Of a stretch of DNA of 64,000 nt, positions 54,321 through 64,000 are shown piece after piece. The stretch comes from Selaginella moellendorffii (Eukaryota > Streptophyta > Lycopodiopsida > Selaginellales > Selaginellaceae). Numbering within the stretch: position 1 is the stretch's first letter; the number at the start of each line of letters is the position of its first letter. A program made the position numbers and the translations under genes. The notes below the pieces were generated by a model that saw only the letters and a list, made by a program, of their open reading frames with translations, had not been told where the DNA came from and did no database searches. The DNA lies in the NCBI RefSeq assembly GCF_000143415.4, contig NW_003314421.1:153525-217524 (forward strand), read 5' to 3'.

Positions 54321-54891
54321 TTAAGTTTGCATATCGGGTAGACATAGAGCACTTGTACAGTGACAAGAAGGAAGCAGCTGCATCCGATTGTCACAAGCTG
54401 CTTCCCTGCCTGCTGGAGTTGTGAATGGGTTTGCGCCTCGAGGATCAGGTGATTGTTGAAATGCTGGGGAAGTGTTGGGCCTGTTTGCAAACCACATAGT
54501 CTGGATCACATACTCAGGGACAGACAAGGTTCTTCTTGCCGACAGCTGATTCTGCTGCGAGTCTAAAGTTTATGTTGTGAGAATAGCGATCCATGGAAAC
54601 AAGAGTGTTTTGGAGGTCTGTGGTAGTCCATGTGGCAGAGGTACTCGCTCGGATCCCTTGCAGGTGACTGGCGTGCCTAGAGTGCTGCCCATTGTCCATG
54701 CGCAAAGCGTTACCCAAAGTTCCAAGAGCATAGCGGCGCCCCAAGATTATACCTGCTATACAGGCCTGAGCCAAGCCAAGTGCTATGACCAAGCGGGACT
54801 CGTGGCAAAGGTTGGGATATAGAAGCGCACATCCCTCCAATGTTTCACTCTCTCGTTTGCTAGGCCGGGCCGAATTGCTCTCACTCCGCAC
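54321..54891 (-). pseudogene. unrecognised gene fragment (-)
   Basis: Two overlapping open frames (54514-54891 and 54321-54527), in different phases on the minus strand, read like real protein rather than repeat. The first has a short hydrophobic segment (VIALGLAQACIAGIILG) followed by ALGTLGNALRM and DRYSHNINFRLAAESAVG. The second is Pro/Cys-rich. They may be parts of one gene with a frameshift or intron near 54520. I do not recognise it. The next gene on this strand is the MOT1 pseudogene at 55151. Confidence 0.3.
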
Positions 54892-55150
54892 GGTGAGGAA
54901 TGGAATCCATTTTACTCTTGAGTGAAAAGTAGATAGTTTTTAAATTTACACTCTGAATCAATTTCGACATGAAGACCTCGATGAAGCCCCACTTACTCTG
55001 CACCGTCTTTGTTGCAGATAACATCCCTGGCTTCATATGCCGCTAACGGTGGTTGTAGCCAGGCCTCGCAGGCTTTCGAGAAGATGGCATGGACGTGGTT
55101 TCAGGCAAGTGTGTTACCATGATGTTCTCCCAAACTTTTCAAAGCTTTAT
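54892..55150. other. spacer, nothing recognised
   Basis: Between the unrecognised fragment and the MOT1 pseudogene 3' end. No supported feature. Confidence 0.4.
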
Positions 55151-56490
55151 TTACATTGAGGAACCTCGCAACCAAGAGCTTGCAATCGCCCAACAATCCA
55201 TCTCTCTCGCCTGGAGCAGCACATACAAGAGTATGGCACAAACACATCCCACCGCGAGATTGGATCCCTGCGAGATGGCAATGCAGCAGAGCATCACAAA
55301 CAAGTCCCTCCTACTAGTTTGATCCGGGCACGCCATCGCCAGCTCCACCCCGGAGAAGAGCAGCAAGATCCCCAGCAGTCCCACTGGAAAAGCTGGCAGA
55401 ATTCTCACCAGTGAGCCTCCCAAGAGAAGCCCCAACACAAGCTTGCCACCGCTACCCCACTCGTGGCTCCGAAACGATACTGCCCGGCCAGTTCTCCAGC
55501 GCCATGGCAAACCGGGAGAGCTCCAAACCAGCAGCCCACCAAGTTCATGAGCCCCACGCTCACCGAGACTTTGGTCGGAGTCACGGAGTCCTTCTTGGCC
55601 GGGAAGAGATCGCTCGAGAGCTTGCAAACCGCCACCACCGAGTTGAAGATAGTGAGAGGGAGCTGCGGGATGGCGGCTCTCACAAACCGTCTTCCAGTCG
55701 TGGGAAGAGATTCGAGTGATCCGTGGCGTGGCCGGGCCAAACTGGAGCTCCTTGAGAATGTGTGGCCTCCTCACGAACGCCAGGATGATCCCGAGCACGA
55801 ACACTGCCAAGGCAGTCGGGATCCTCTGGAAAAACTTCACGAGCTTTGACGATCTCGCTTGATGTTCTTCACGGTGCTCTTCATGATCATCGTGATGACG
55901 ATCACCTTCACTGTTCGTCACGAAGTACTCGTAGCCCTCGCCAGATCTATTCACCAGCACGATGAATGCGAAGCAAATCACTGCGAGGAGAATTCCATCC
56001 AAGCCCAGGCATGGTCGATCACCCATTGCCTTGTCCCTAGAGAGATTTTGATCCTTCATCACGTACGTGACAGCCTTGACCGCGAAAGAGCCCATGCGCA
56101 AGCTGGATGCCACGAACCACCGGCAATGGCACGATCCAAGCCACGACCCGTGATCAAGCCCGTGGTTCCAAGCACAAACACGATCGCAGACACAGTGATC
56201 CCCGCGGCCATGATCTCATCCACACTGAGATGCTTGGATTCGGTGAAGGCCACCGCCGCGATGGATTTCATGGGCTGGACAGGCATTGGCACGCCAAAGA
56301 GCACGCTGGTGAGAACGTTGTAGATGCCCGTGGCGATGAGAGACCAAGATCCATGCCATTGACGAGAGCTACAGCCATGACGATTGGGATGAATGTGCCC
56401 AGGTCGCCCAGCGAGCCGCTGAGCTCCTGCCATGGCCGCCTGCACTGGAGATTGCCGCGCAGCCCTGTGCCATCACTGCGCCACTGACCT
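55151..56490 (-). pseudogene. MOT1: MOT1 molybdate transporter pseudogene, copy B (near full length)
   Basis: Covers the whole length of a plant MOT1-type molybdate permease, but in shifting frames. Landmarks in order: WQELSGSLGDLGTFIPIVMA; a 4-bp deletion near 56356 relative to copy A breaks the frame; LFGVPMPVQPMKSIAAVAF; a shift near RGLDRAIAGG that copy A shares; LDGILLAVICFAFIVLV; another shift before FVRAAIPQLPLTIFNSVVAV and VGLMNLVGCWFGALPVCHGA; and a shift back to KLVLGLLLGGSLVRILPAFP and GVELAMACPD. Intact proteins import molybdate for molybdenum cofactor synthesis. The sequence is very similar to functional genes apart from indels, so loss looks recent, unless assembly errors exaggerate it. 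Confidence 0.87.
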
Positions 56491-56503
56491 CCAAGAACCC
56501 TAA

Positions 56504-56512
56504 ATTTATATA
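56504..56512 (-). promoter_or_regulatory. TATA-like box upstream of MOT1 pseudogene B
   Basis: TATATAAAT on the minus strand, about 60 bp before the conserved coding start region. The same motif at the same distance is kept in copy A (34114-34122). This supports the duplicated block having included the promoter. Confidence 0.5.
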
Positions 56513-56714
56513 GTCCAAAAGCTGGCTCTTGTATGGAAATGAGCAAAGAATTTTCTCTTTAATCATACATGATGATCTGTCAAAGAATACCCTCTTTAAT
56601 CACGGAATCTACACTCACACTAGTTTCAAACAAAATTGCTACTATTTGCTAGTAGAATTCCTAGAATCTACACTTAAAGCTTGTTCTAGCACAACACCAT
56701 GAGATCTTTGTCCT

Positions 56715-57047
56715 CAATTTCTAGACTTTGCTCCCAGCAAAGCAATCCACCATGCAGCAGTAACCTTGCCTCGATCCTTGGTAGTGGCGAGATGCCCTTC
56801 TTGGGCGTGTGCCAAGAACATAATGACCCACAAGTGGCAATCGCGTCGCTCCATGGAGTCAAACACTGCTCGCGCGCTGGATCTTGCCCAGCTTGCCATA
56901 CCGAAGGATGACGAGATTAGAGAGGTAGCAGCAATCGCCAGGCAGCATTTGCTTCTGGGCGATCTCGATCCAGGAATGGGCATCGATCGCCTGCGAGGAA
57001 TTGGTCGCAGAAGTGATGAGATCCACACACTCGGACTTGGACAGCAT
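56715..57047 (-). pseudogene. PPR protein pseudogene, copy B
   Basis: Same PPR relic as at 34330-34800: CYYLSNLVILRYGKLGKIQ, VFDSMERRDCHLWVIMFLA, ending ALLGAKSRN. Compared with copy A it lacks ~80 bp near 56740 (the region with CCMVDCLGRAG), a deletion bounded by short AGCAA matches. Both copies lack most of the gene's middle. The pair MOT1-PPR, in the same order and orientation, defines a ~1.6-kb duplicated block. Confidence 0.78.
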
Positions 57048-57235
57048 CAGTTTCTCTCGACACCGAAGCTAGCCTCTCACGAGATTAGAGAGAAGGGAGA
57101 GATTAGGGAAATTCTCGATGGCATCCTTCCAAAGTAGCGCTTCCCGGATCCCCTAGCTTGGTTTGTTCATTCTAGTGAGCCAACGCATTGCAAAGAGCTT
57201 TTCCTAGCTGCCTTCAAACAGTTTCCTTAGACACT

Positions 57236-57475
57236 ATAGATAGGAATAGAAATAAAGTGTGTAACTTGTGAACCTTAAAGTGAAATAAAAATGACACTAC
57301 AAATATGGCAATGGCTAAGCAAACATCTAAACGTACAACCTTCCACTGTTTCCCCAGTCTTGCAAGTGTTTGGGGAGCAATCTTGTTTGAACATTTACCC
57401 CAAAGATGAATTGGCGAGTAAGATTACTCACCTAGACACCTAAAGTAGTAAGAAACAAATGTATATAAATGAATA
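57236..57475. other. spacer, nothing recognised
   Basis: Begins where similarity to the other MOT1-PPR block ends. No gene signal. Confidence 0.4.
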
Positions 57476-58034
57476 GCATGAGGCCTCATGCCAAGAAAAT
57501 GACTTCATCCCTCCATAATACCTTAATCCAATCTACAAATGGATGGTGTCCAACCTCACACAAAAACATTAGTGTGAGGCCTCACACCAAGAAAAAAAGC
57601 CCACCCACCTCCTCTAGCCTAGTTTCTCGACACCAATCTCCTTTGCATGCATGTTTATTGCATAAGTGAATAAGATTGTCATCAAGAAACTGAGCAATCT
57701 AAGTGTGAGGCCTCATGCTAGTAACTCCATCAACACATTGTGACTGGACTCATGCTTAAGGATTAGCATGAGGCCTTATGCTAAAGTGCTAAAAAGATTT
57801 TTGTTTGTCTAGTTTCTTGAACGTCTGTCCATGGGACAAGTAATATTATTATCAAGGAATTGGCAAACACACCCCATCCATTCCTAAGTGTGAGGCCTTA
57901 TGCTAATAACCTCCTATAGAATTACCTCCACTACCCCTTTCATACACCCCATCCATTCTTGAGTCCTCATGCTATTAACCTGCTATAGAATTACTTCCAT
58001 TACCCCTTTTACTTAGCATGAGGCCTCACACTAA
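57476..58034. repeat. cluster of seven GCATGAGGCCTCATGC-type palindromes
   Basis: Seven copies in 560 bp at irregular spacing: 57476-57491 (perfect GCATGAGGCCTCATGC), 57572-57587 (perfect GTGTGAGGCCTCACAC), 57703-57718, 57764-57782, 57887-57904, 57963-57975 (half) and 58014-58034. Arms are GCATG or GTGTG and the core is always AGGCCT or AGGCCTT. They lack the outer ATG/CAT of the family at 4-17 kb but share the centre. Sequences between copies are unrelated to one another except for CACCCCATCCATTC (57878-57892 and 57945-57958) and GAATTAC (57920 and 57980). No gene is identified across them. Confidence 0.85.
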
Positions 58035-58534
58035 GATCCATTCTCTCCCATTTCAAAAATATTTTAAGTAATTCTAATAAGTTCTTTCATGTTTCTAGGC
58101 CCAGCATGATTAGGAGAGTGAGGGCGATGAAGACAAGGTACAACACAAGAGACAAAAAGTGACAAGTGATGAAATTCAAGACAAGAGTCCTTCCTCATCA
58201 TGAAAAGAAGAAGAAGATGATGATGAACCACCACAGAAGAGGGTTACATGTGAACTTTGGAGCAAGGTTGCAAGCAATAATGCATGGACGAGCCAGGGAC
58301 AAAAACCTCGATACAAAGCAAGAAAAAAAAGTGTCACACACTAAATAAACCAAGAGATGGTAGAAATGAAGGCTCCAAAGAGAGGAGCAAAAGGGTGAAA
58401 TGATGACAGCACAGTTACAACAATAGGGGTGAAAAAAAAGACTAGTATCGACAGGACACCCTTGTTGAAGTACAAACACTACTACTTCAACGATCAAACA
58501 ATCTACGAACTCCTAATGTCTTAGTGCATCATTG

Positions 58535-58789
58535 ATGCAGCTCTTTGTCCACGATGCCCTCAAGGAGCTGATGATTGTACAAGAGAACTCAGTGGATCTA
58601 GGTGATGCAATCCCAATCACTATGGACAAGGATGTTTGGACATTTGTCGAAAGGATAAGCAAGGAAATAACAAAAAATCCAACAGTCAAATTCATTGTCA
58701 TGTCTAGGCAGTACTTGACAAAAGCAATGCAAGAGATCTCTTCTGATCTGATATACACGAAGAAGATGCAGTCAAAATTCTCAATATGA
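58535..58789 (+). CDS. short ORF, unknown
   Basis: An 84-codon frame from an ATG, with balanced composition and a plausible fold (VDLGDAIPITMDKDVWTFVE, then IVMSRQYLTKAMQEI). It follows a stop at 58514, so it is not a continuation in that frame, but it could be a terminal exon of a gene whose upstream part (58080-58500) is unclear. No domain is recognised. It lies between the palindrome cluster and an inverted LTR-B copy. Confidence 0.3.
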   Translation: MQLFVHDALKELMIVQENSVDLGDAIPITMDKDVWTFVERISKEITKNPTVKFIVMSRQYLTKAMQEISSDLIYTKKMQSKFSI

Positions 58790-58926
58790 TATTTCTAAAT
58801 CATGAAGGGGTCAACACCACAGGATACCATTATTGAGATATCCAATCTTGTGAACACAAAGGCAAAGAACTAGCACAAAAGTAGCCTCAATGACAAACTT
58901 GTACATAGTCACCACAACTAAGAGAG

Positions 58927-60790
58927 TGTAAGTGACTAATTTTTCTATTCTACTTTAGTCATTTAACCACACCTTCGACTACTTGGAAGAGTCTTATTCA
59001 CAACCTCCATAAGTCCAATTTAGGATTTGGGACTTAGTAGCCCCGAGAATGGCATCCATGCCACTCAACCTTTAGACTTGGTCCAAGTGCTCCATATGTC
59101 CAGTCCCATAATCAACACCCCAAGGTACCACTAACATACTAGCTCGTTACGCTAAGGCCATGCCTATTCAACTTGGTCACACTGGTGGTTTAACACCACT
59201 TGTATCGTAGTCCCATCTTTCAAAGACTGGGCCATCCATCCATGAGAGACCATCCAATATCCATTCCCTAGCATCCTTAAGATGCCCACAGACATGGGGA
59301 ACAACCTTCCCCAATATCCCTTTTACAGTCCCCACCAAGTCCCTTTTCTATCCATGGCCGTGTTCGCCAACATTGCCACTGGAACAAGGCTCATAAGCTC
59401 GACCACTAAGTCCCACTATCCTTTAGGACTTCTTCACCACATGACCGTATCCTTGGTCATTACACCAGAGGACCACTCCTCTTCCTTTCCATAGTCTGGG
59501 ACTTTGGGACAATATTTTAGAACATCATGGCCCTATGCAAGCCTCATGGGTACTCTCCCCACCTTCTGCCTTTGGGTGCTCTAGCTATGGGCTTAGAGTG
59601 AGGTTCCGTTAAGCCACGCCAAGTATCCAAGTAGGTAGTGCCACCCACGCTTGGACTAGGAGCATCGACCATTTGATCTCCAAGGGGAACTAGAGTTGGC
59701 TCTTAAACACTTCACCAAGTTACCTTGCTTATCAGTCCGTATTCACTCTAACTTTGGACTTCCCAGTGGTTATCTCATCACCCAATAGCTGGGCTTAGCC
59801 TTCTTGGGCCAAACTGGCCTTTCCTAGCCAAATTGGCTCCATTAGGGTCCAACCCCCACACTCTCCCTACTATACTTTTGAAACCCCCCCCTCTTGGGGG
59901 ACGATTGCTTTGGGCTTTCACCCAACATTCTGTATTAGTATTTAGACCCGGACTTGGACTCGGACTTGGTCTCAGACTCGGTCTCGGTCTCAGTTCCATC
60001 TCAGACTCCATCTCGGACTCCATCTCGGGTCCATCTTGGATTTCATCTCGGGTCCATCTCGGACTCCATCTTGACTCCATCTCAGGTCCGTCTCGGACAC
60101 CATCTCGGGTCCATCTTGGACTCCATCTCGGGTCTATCTTGGGTCCATCTCAGACTCCATCTCAAACTCCATTTTGAGTCCATCTCGGACTCCTTCTTGG
60201 ACACTTCTATATGTCATGTGTTGGTCCTCTTGTGTCCCTTTTCTAGAGACTCACTTATTACTCACTTCATGCTTGTTCCTCAAGCACTTCGTTGGGAGTT
60301 CCACTCCCACTCTCGACCTTTTAAGTTGGACCTTTTAGTCCAAACATATTACGCTTATTTGGCTCTCGCTTCAGCCACTACCACATGGCACCCTTTTGGC
60401 TCCACTTTGGGGCTTAGGGATTTGTGTTTCACAACTCCACCACCCATATATGAAGTTCGACGTCTTCATCGAATGATAAATTATTTTATAAAGTAATACT
60501 AATATGTATTACCCTTTCCATCCTTGGCACCTAGCCAATATTCGTTAATGGTTTGACACCGAAGGCTCATTATGTGTTGTCCATCCTCCAAGAAGCATGG
60601 TCTCTCTAACATAAAGACTCGATCGACCACCTGTGGTGGTTCTCTCCCTTTCATTGGTTTAGTTCTTGCTAAATTTGTTTGAGACTCTTCCTCTATCTCA
60701 ATCCCACTACTTATTCTCGAGTAGTCTCAACTTCTATCGATATAACCATTCCACTTTGGAACTTTTGACAAAAATTCAACAGTCAAAAGG
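58927..60790 (-). mobile_element. inverted LTR-B copy with adjoining interior
   Basis: On the minus strand this matches LTR-B from TGTGAAACACAAATCCC (60433) to the end GTCACTTACA (58927). All blocks of 25111-28781 are in order and there is no nested solo LTR (~1.5 kb). It includes the array at 59940-60200 and the segments GTTGGTCCTCTTG (60216-60228), CCTTTCCTAGCC (59818) and GGACTTCTTCACCACATGACC (59427). Beyond 60433 it continues into interior sequence equal to 24760-25110 inverted. That makes it a 3' LTR with part of its interior. The rest of the element is absent. Confidence 0.78.
59940..60200. repeat. GAGTCC-type minisatellite (inverted)
   Basis: Array of TCCATCTCGGAC and TCCATCTCGGGT units, the complement of the LTR-B array. 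An open frame across it (59833-60177 and overlapping ones) is compositional. Confidence 0.9.
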
Positions 60791-61219
60791 GAAACTTTGT
60801 TACATCTGTGGACGTAGTTTAATATGCCAACTATAAGGGCAAGAGATATCAATCAAATGAAGTACTTACATGGCTGCTTGTAAATAATCAAACAGAAGAG
60901 AAGGAAATGTTTTAAGAGAGACACCTAAGCTCAGGCTAAATACATATATATGGATTTACTATATATGACTATACATGAATTTAAAATAACTGAAATAATA
61001 ATAATTATGTCTTTTTAAACTAAATTTCTTAAATAAACTTAAATATGGATTGTTGTGCACTCAACGTTGTCAACACATTATCTATGCCGTTTCCCTTACT
61101 GTCACCAATAGAGAATCCAGTCACCTACCAAAGGAAAACCAGAATCGTAAGACTCTCTTGGTATCAAAGTCTAGCTGAATCGCACCTGGAAAGCCTCCTT
61201 TACCACTAAATACTGGTGA
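60791..61219. other. AT-rich 3' flank of the Crinkler-type gene
   Basis: Low-complexity AT-rich sequence (60940-61040), probably downstream non-coding sequence. Near 61158-61175 TCTTGGTATCAAAGTC resembles a methionine-tRNA primer-binding site, but no LTR end precedes it. No polyadenylation signal can be assigned with certainty. Confidence 0.4.
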
Positions 61220-63901
61220 TCACATCTCTCTCGTACACTTTTTGGTATGCCTTACAGCTGCAATCTGCTCGATCATACCAAAATTGGAGCCGATAATAAC
61301 ACTCGAGGCGTATATATCCATCGGATTAGACTTTTGATATGAGAGAGCTGATGAATTGTCCTTGTCCGAGAAAAATACGTATCCAAAGTTCGTTCGAGCA
61401 TACTCTACAAAAAACAAAAATTAAAAATAAACGAAAAATGTATAACGTATGGACTTACTTTCATCGCCAGGCTGCTCATTGTCCTTGATAGCAATCAGTC
61501 TTCGGACGTCACTCTTAACATTTCGAACGACTTCCGACCAATCCGCAATGGCTGGCTTAAGAGGGTCTCCAGAGCACTTGCTTTGGATGTACAAAAGAAA
61601 TGGCTCCAAATCAATGCCTTTTACTTCCTCGAGTATCAGGAAGGTATCAGCCCCTCTGTTCCGAGGTCCACACATGGCCCAAGTCCCTGACCTTTGAACC
61701 TCCTCCTTTGAGCCTGGACTACTGTGTTTGATCCGAAACCAAAAAACTAAAAACAAGAACATACCTGGACTCAGTTGCTTGATTGAAACTGGAAAAGTGG
61801 GGAACCTGAACTTTCGGTTCTTCAGATTGTCAGGGATGTACCAATCGCAAGGCAACACGTCTGCCAGCATGAAGGTGTCTGAACCCCCCGATAGTAACTG
61901 CAAATAACAACATGTTAGTAACCGAGACTATGAAAGACTATGAACGTAGAATTCACATACCTTATGAATGTAGATGCTGAAGATCAGAGACAACAAATCG
62001 TTGTCTTCCTTCTGCTTCCAATCATCCGTTGACATTGTTGTCAAATCAAAAGTTGTAGAGCCAAAAAGGTCCTCCCGCTGGAGTGTTAGCTTATGCAGTA
62101 ACACAGGTGAAAACTCCACCAGAGCCTTTTCTCCGTCAAGAACCACAGCCACTACTCCACAACTCTCCAGAGCTTCCCATGTCAAAACATTCTCTCCTGG
62201 AAAGGCCTGCAGCAGAACCGGTCCATTCCTTGAGACATGCTCACGAAGCATCGATGCTTGAATTGCTCGTAAGAAATAAGAAAATCTCTCATCCCCGGCA
62301 AAGCCATTGTAATACTTGAATCTTCTGCATAGGCTCCACACACGATCCAGAATCCGCCTTACTTTGTCTCTCAGGAAGGGCTCCTGAATTCTCAGCGCAA
62401 GGTTGTCAATGTCAAGGGCCATGTCTGGGTCATCTGAAGCCAAAGCCTGAACCATGAAGGTAATCAACCTCGGATTCCCTCCGCTCAGCTTGCACAACAG
62501 CTGCATGCCATCATTTAAAGCGTGAAGTTCTTCACGGTTTGAAGTCCTCAGCACCTTGTTAAAGACTTGCAACACCAGCTTCTCCCGATCGCTGCTGCTG
62601 AGAGGGTTGACAGGAATATAAATCACTTCAGATGATCCAGTGTCACCGCTCTCTCTCAAAGATGCCGCTGTGAAAAGGTTGGTCGCTCCGAGCATAGTGA
62701 CAAACGTTTTGCCACCCACGTTGCTGTACTTCCAAACTATGAACTCCCGAAACACTTTCTGAACAAGGACGTTGTTCCTCCCAATCTCATCAAAGAAGAA
62801 CGACAGGAAAATGTTTTGGTCTCCGAGCTCGCAGACTTCTCGCAACAAAGCTATCACGTCATCAAACAGGAGGAACTTCTTCAAATCAGGTGCTTTGGCA
62901 TCAACAACAGCGACAAGCTCTTGGTAAAAAAAACACGTCCAAGTCCCAGTATCTTTTCTGATGTTATCTTGGCCATCTGCTCTAGAAACAGCTGCATGCA
63001 AAGTCCTCAGGGCCAAAACCTGAGCATCACCCAGCCCGGCCTCACCAATGAAAGTTGAAATAAAATCATGGTACATGACCACGTCGAGATGTTCAACGGT
63101 GCTCATCATGGCATCCCACGGTCGCACCTCATCGATTGATGTATCGAAAAGCGAGGCAAGTTGTTGAATCCTTAGCCCTGGATCACTCTGTTGCCTTCTC
63201 ATCTCAATGAGTATTTGTGGGAGTGCCTTGCCAAATGATGTTTTTCCCGCACCCGGGAATCCAACCACACCCATTATATGGTGGAGGCGCCTAAACACAT
63301 CCCAGTCTGTGTGTTGATTGCTCATGAATTGCTTGTACAACAGCCAGTTACCCCTGAGCAATGCATCCACAGTCTTCTCTCGTCCAACAATGGGAAACTG
63401 CTGCCCGATGTCCTTCAGAGACAAGCCAGTTGGCAAAGAAGATAATGAATCCCTTTCAAGGCATTTTCTGTACATGCGGGCATGCTTAAGACGAGGTCCA
63501 AAGAGCTCCTTCAGCTTGGCAATCCGATCACGGGCGTTTGACCAATCAACTCCACTAGAGGGAATGAGCTGCTGACGGAGCTGCTTCTCCTTCTCCATCC
63601 AGTGCTTCTGAAGCTCACGGAGCTGGTTCTCCTTCTCACGGAGCTGCTTTTTCTCCTCCATCCAGTGTTTCTGAAGCTCACCCTGCGTGGAATCCACCTT
63701 CTGGTCAGCGCGCTCCACCTTCTGCTCAACCTGCTCAATCGCTTGTTGCACGGCCCTGATCTCCGATTCCACTTCCTCAATCTGCTGCTGAATCGATCGC
63801 TCAGGCCCATCCGCCCTTTGCCGCTTCCCAGCCCTGATATCTGATTCCAATTCTTCCCCATCCGCCCTTGGCGGCTTCCCATGAGACTGCTCTCGCACCA
63901 T
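61220..63901 (-). CDS. Crinkler-type P-loop NTPase with nuclease-like C-terminus, 4 exons
   Basis: Spliced model: exons 63901-61961, 61897-61765, 61713-61459 and 61404-61220 (TGA). Introns are GT-AG, 51-63 nt; the sum is 2514 nt, 837 residues. The ATG (CCATGG context) opens the longest frame. Domains: a basic, probably nuclear-targeting start (GKRQRADG); a Gln/Glu-rich coiled coil ~30-115 with a repeated ELQKHWMEEKKQLRE unit; an NTPase with Walker A GFPGAGKTSFGKA near 213 and a Walker B-like NIFLSFFFDEIG near 368; and a C-terminal part with RGADTFLILEEVK and LLYIQSKCS that resembles the restriction-nuclease fold of Crinkler proteins. Such proteins act in conflict or effector biology in oomycetes and chytrids and also occur in other eukaryotes. 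No breaks are seen, so it may be functional. Family assignment by motif; role unknown. Confidence 0.7.
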
Positions 63902-64000
63902 GGCGGAACCCTAACCTAGGTACTCTGTTTTTTAGGGTTCTAGCCGTAGAATGGGACATTGTGCGAGGCGAGCTGCATTCGATGTGAGGTTGATAGAAAA
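63902..64000 (-). promoter_or_regulatory. upstream flank of the Crinkler-type gene
   Basis: Immediate 5' flank. It contains AACCCTAA and its inverted partner TTAGGGTT (63906-63937), single telo-box-like sites that are common in plant promoters and 5'UTRs. No TATA box is seen within the 99 bases available. Confidence 0.3.

Noticed and set aside
57476-58034. CRISPR-like array
   Set aside because: Repeats are palindromic, short, irregularly spaced and variable, in a plant genome without cas genes.
1-64000. tRNA, rRNA or riboswitch genes
   Set aside because: I saw no cloverleaf with conserved T-loop GGTTCGAATCC-type sequence and no rRNA-like stretch. GGTTCGAGTCC near 23587-23630 resembles a T-arm, but no acceptor or anticodon arms pair around it.

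Overview
This window reads as nuclear DNA of a land plant. The genes carry canonical GT-AG introns that are mostly 47-63 nt long. TTTAGGG/CCCTAAA (plant-type) telomere repeats occur inside the sequence. Relics of a plant molybdate transporter (MOT1) and of a pentatricopeptide-repeat (PPR) gene are present, and the mobile DNA is a plant mixture of LINEs, Ty3/gypsy and Ty1/copia elements, TRIMs and a Penelope-like element. Very short introns together with a Penelope-like element point to a lycophyte such as Selaginella; that placement is inference. The first ~290 bases are low-quality homopolymer sequence, and a 100-N scaffold gap lies at 12554-12653.

Layout. 290-4400: decayed LINE (+), two telomere repeats and a probable Penelope-like fragment. 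4764-10201 (-): an eleven-exon gene for a ~1559-residue protein joining a ParB/sulfiredoxin-like domain, a Rossmann/methyltransferase-like segment, an acidic region and an FCP1-like HAD phosphatase domain. 10202-12553: its TATA-box promoter and a repeat-rich spacer. 12654-15749 (+): a DDE-type transposase-like gene (DUF7869-like), cut at its 5' end by the gap. 15750-17100: a tail rich in palindromes. 17100-53500: about 36 kb of nested mobile elements, mostly dead, including a near full-length LINE inserted in a TRIM and a TRIM inside a solo LTR inside another LTR element inside a LINE. This block also holds one copy of a MOT1 + PPR pseudogene pair; the second copy is at 55151-57047. 57476-58034: a cluster of palindromes. 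58927-60790: an inverted LTR-element copy. 61220-63901 (-): a four-exon gene for an ~837-residue Crinkler-type P-loop NTPase with a coiled-coil N-terminus and a nuclease-like C-terminus.

The most unusual signal is a family of dispersed ~22-bp quasi-palindromes (arms ATGGCRTG and CAYGCCAT around GGCC). About 28 copies sit in 4.4-17.1 kb, in introns, UTRs and spacers and even inside coding exons. I see none in the 40 kb of mobile DNA that follows. A related variant (core GCATGAGGCCTCATGC) recurs seven times in 560 bp near 57.5-58.0 kb. In the ParB/FCP1-like gene three of the ~50-nt introns consist largely of one copy plus splice sites, which suggests a small mobile palindrome that lives in, or makes, introns. 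The unusual fusion gene carrying them is the second main candidate for something undescribed.
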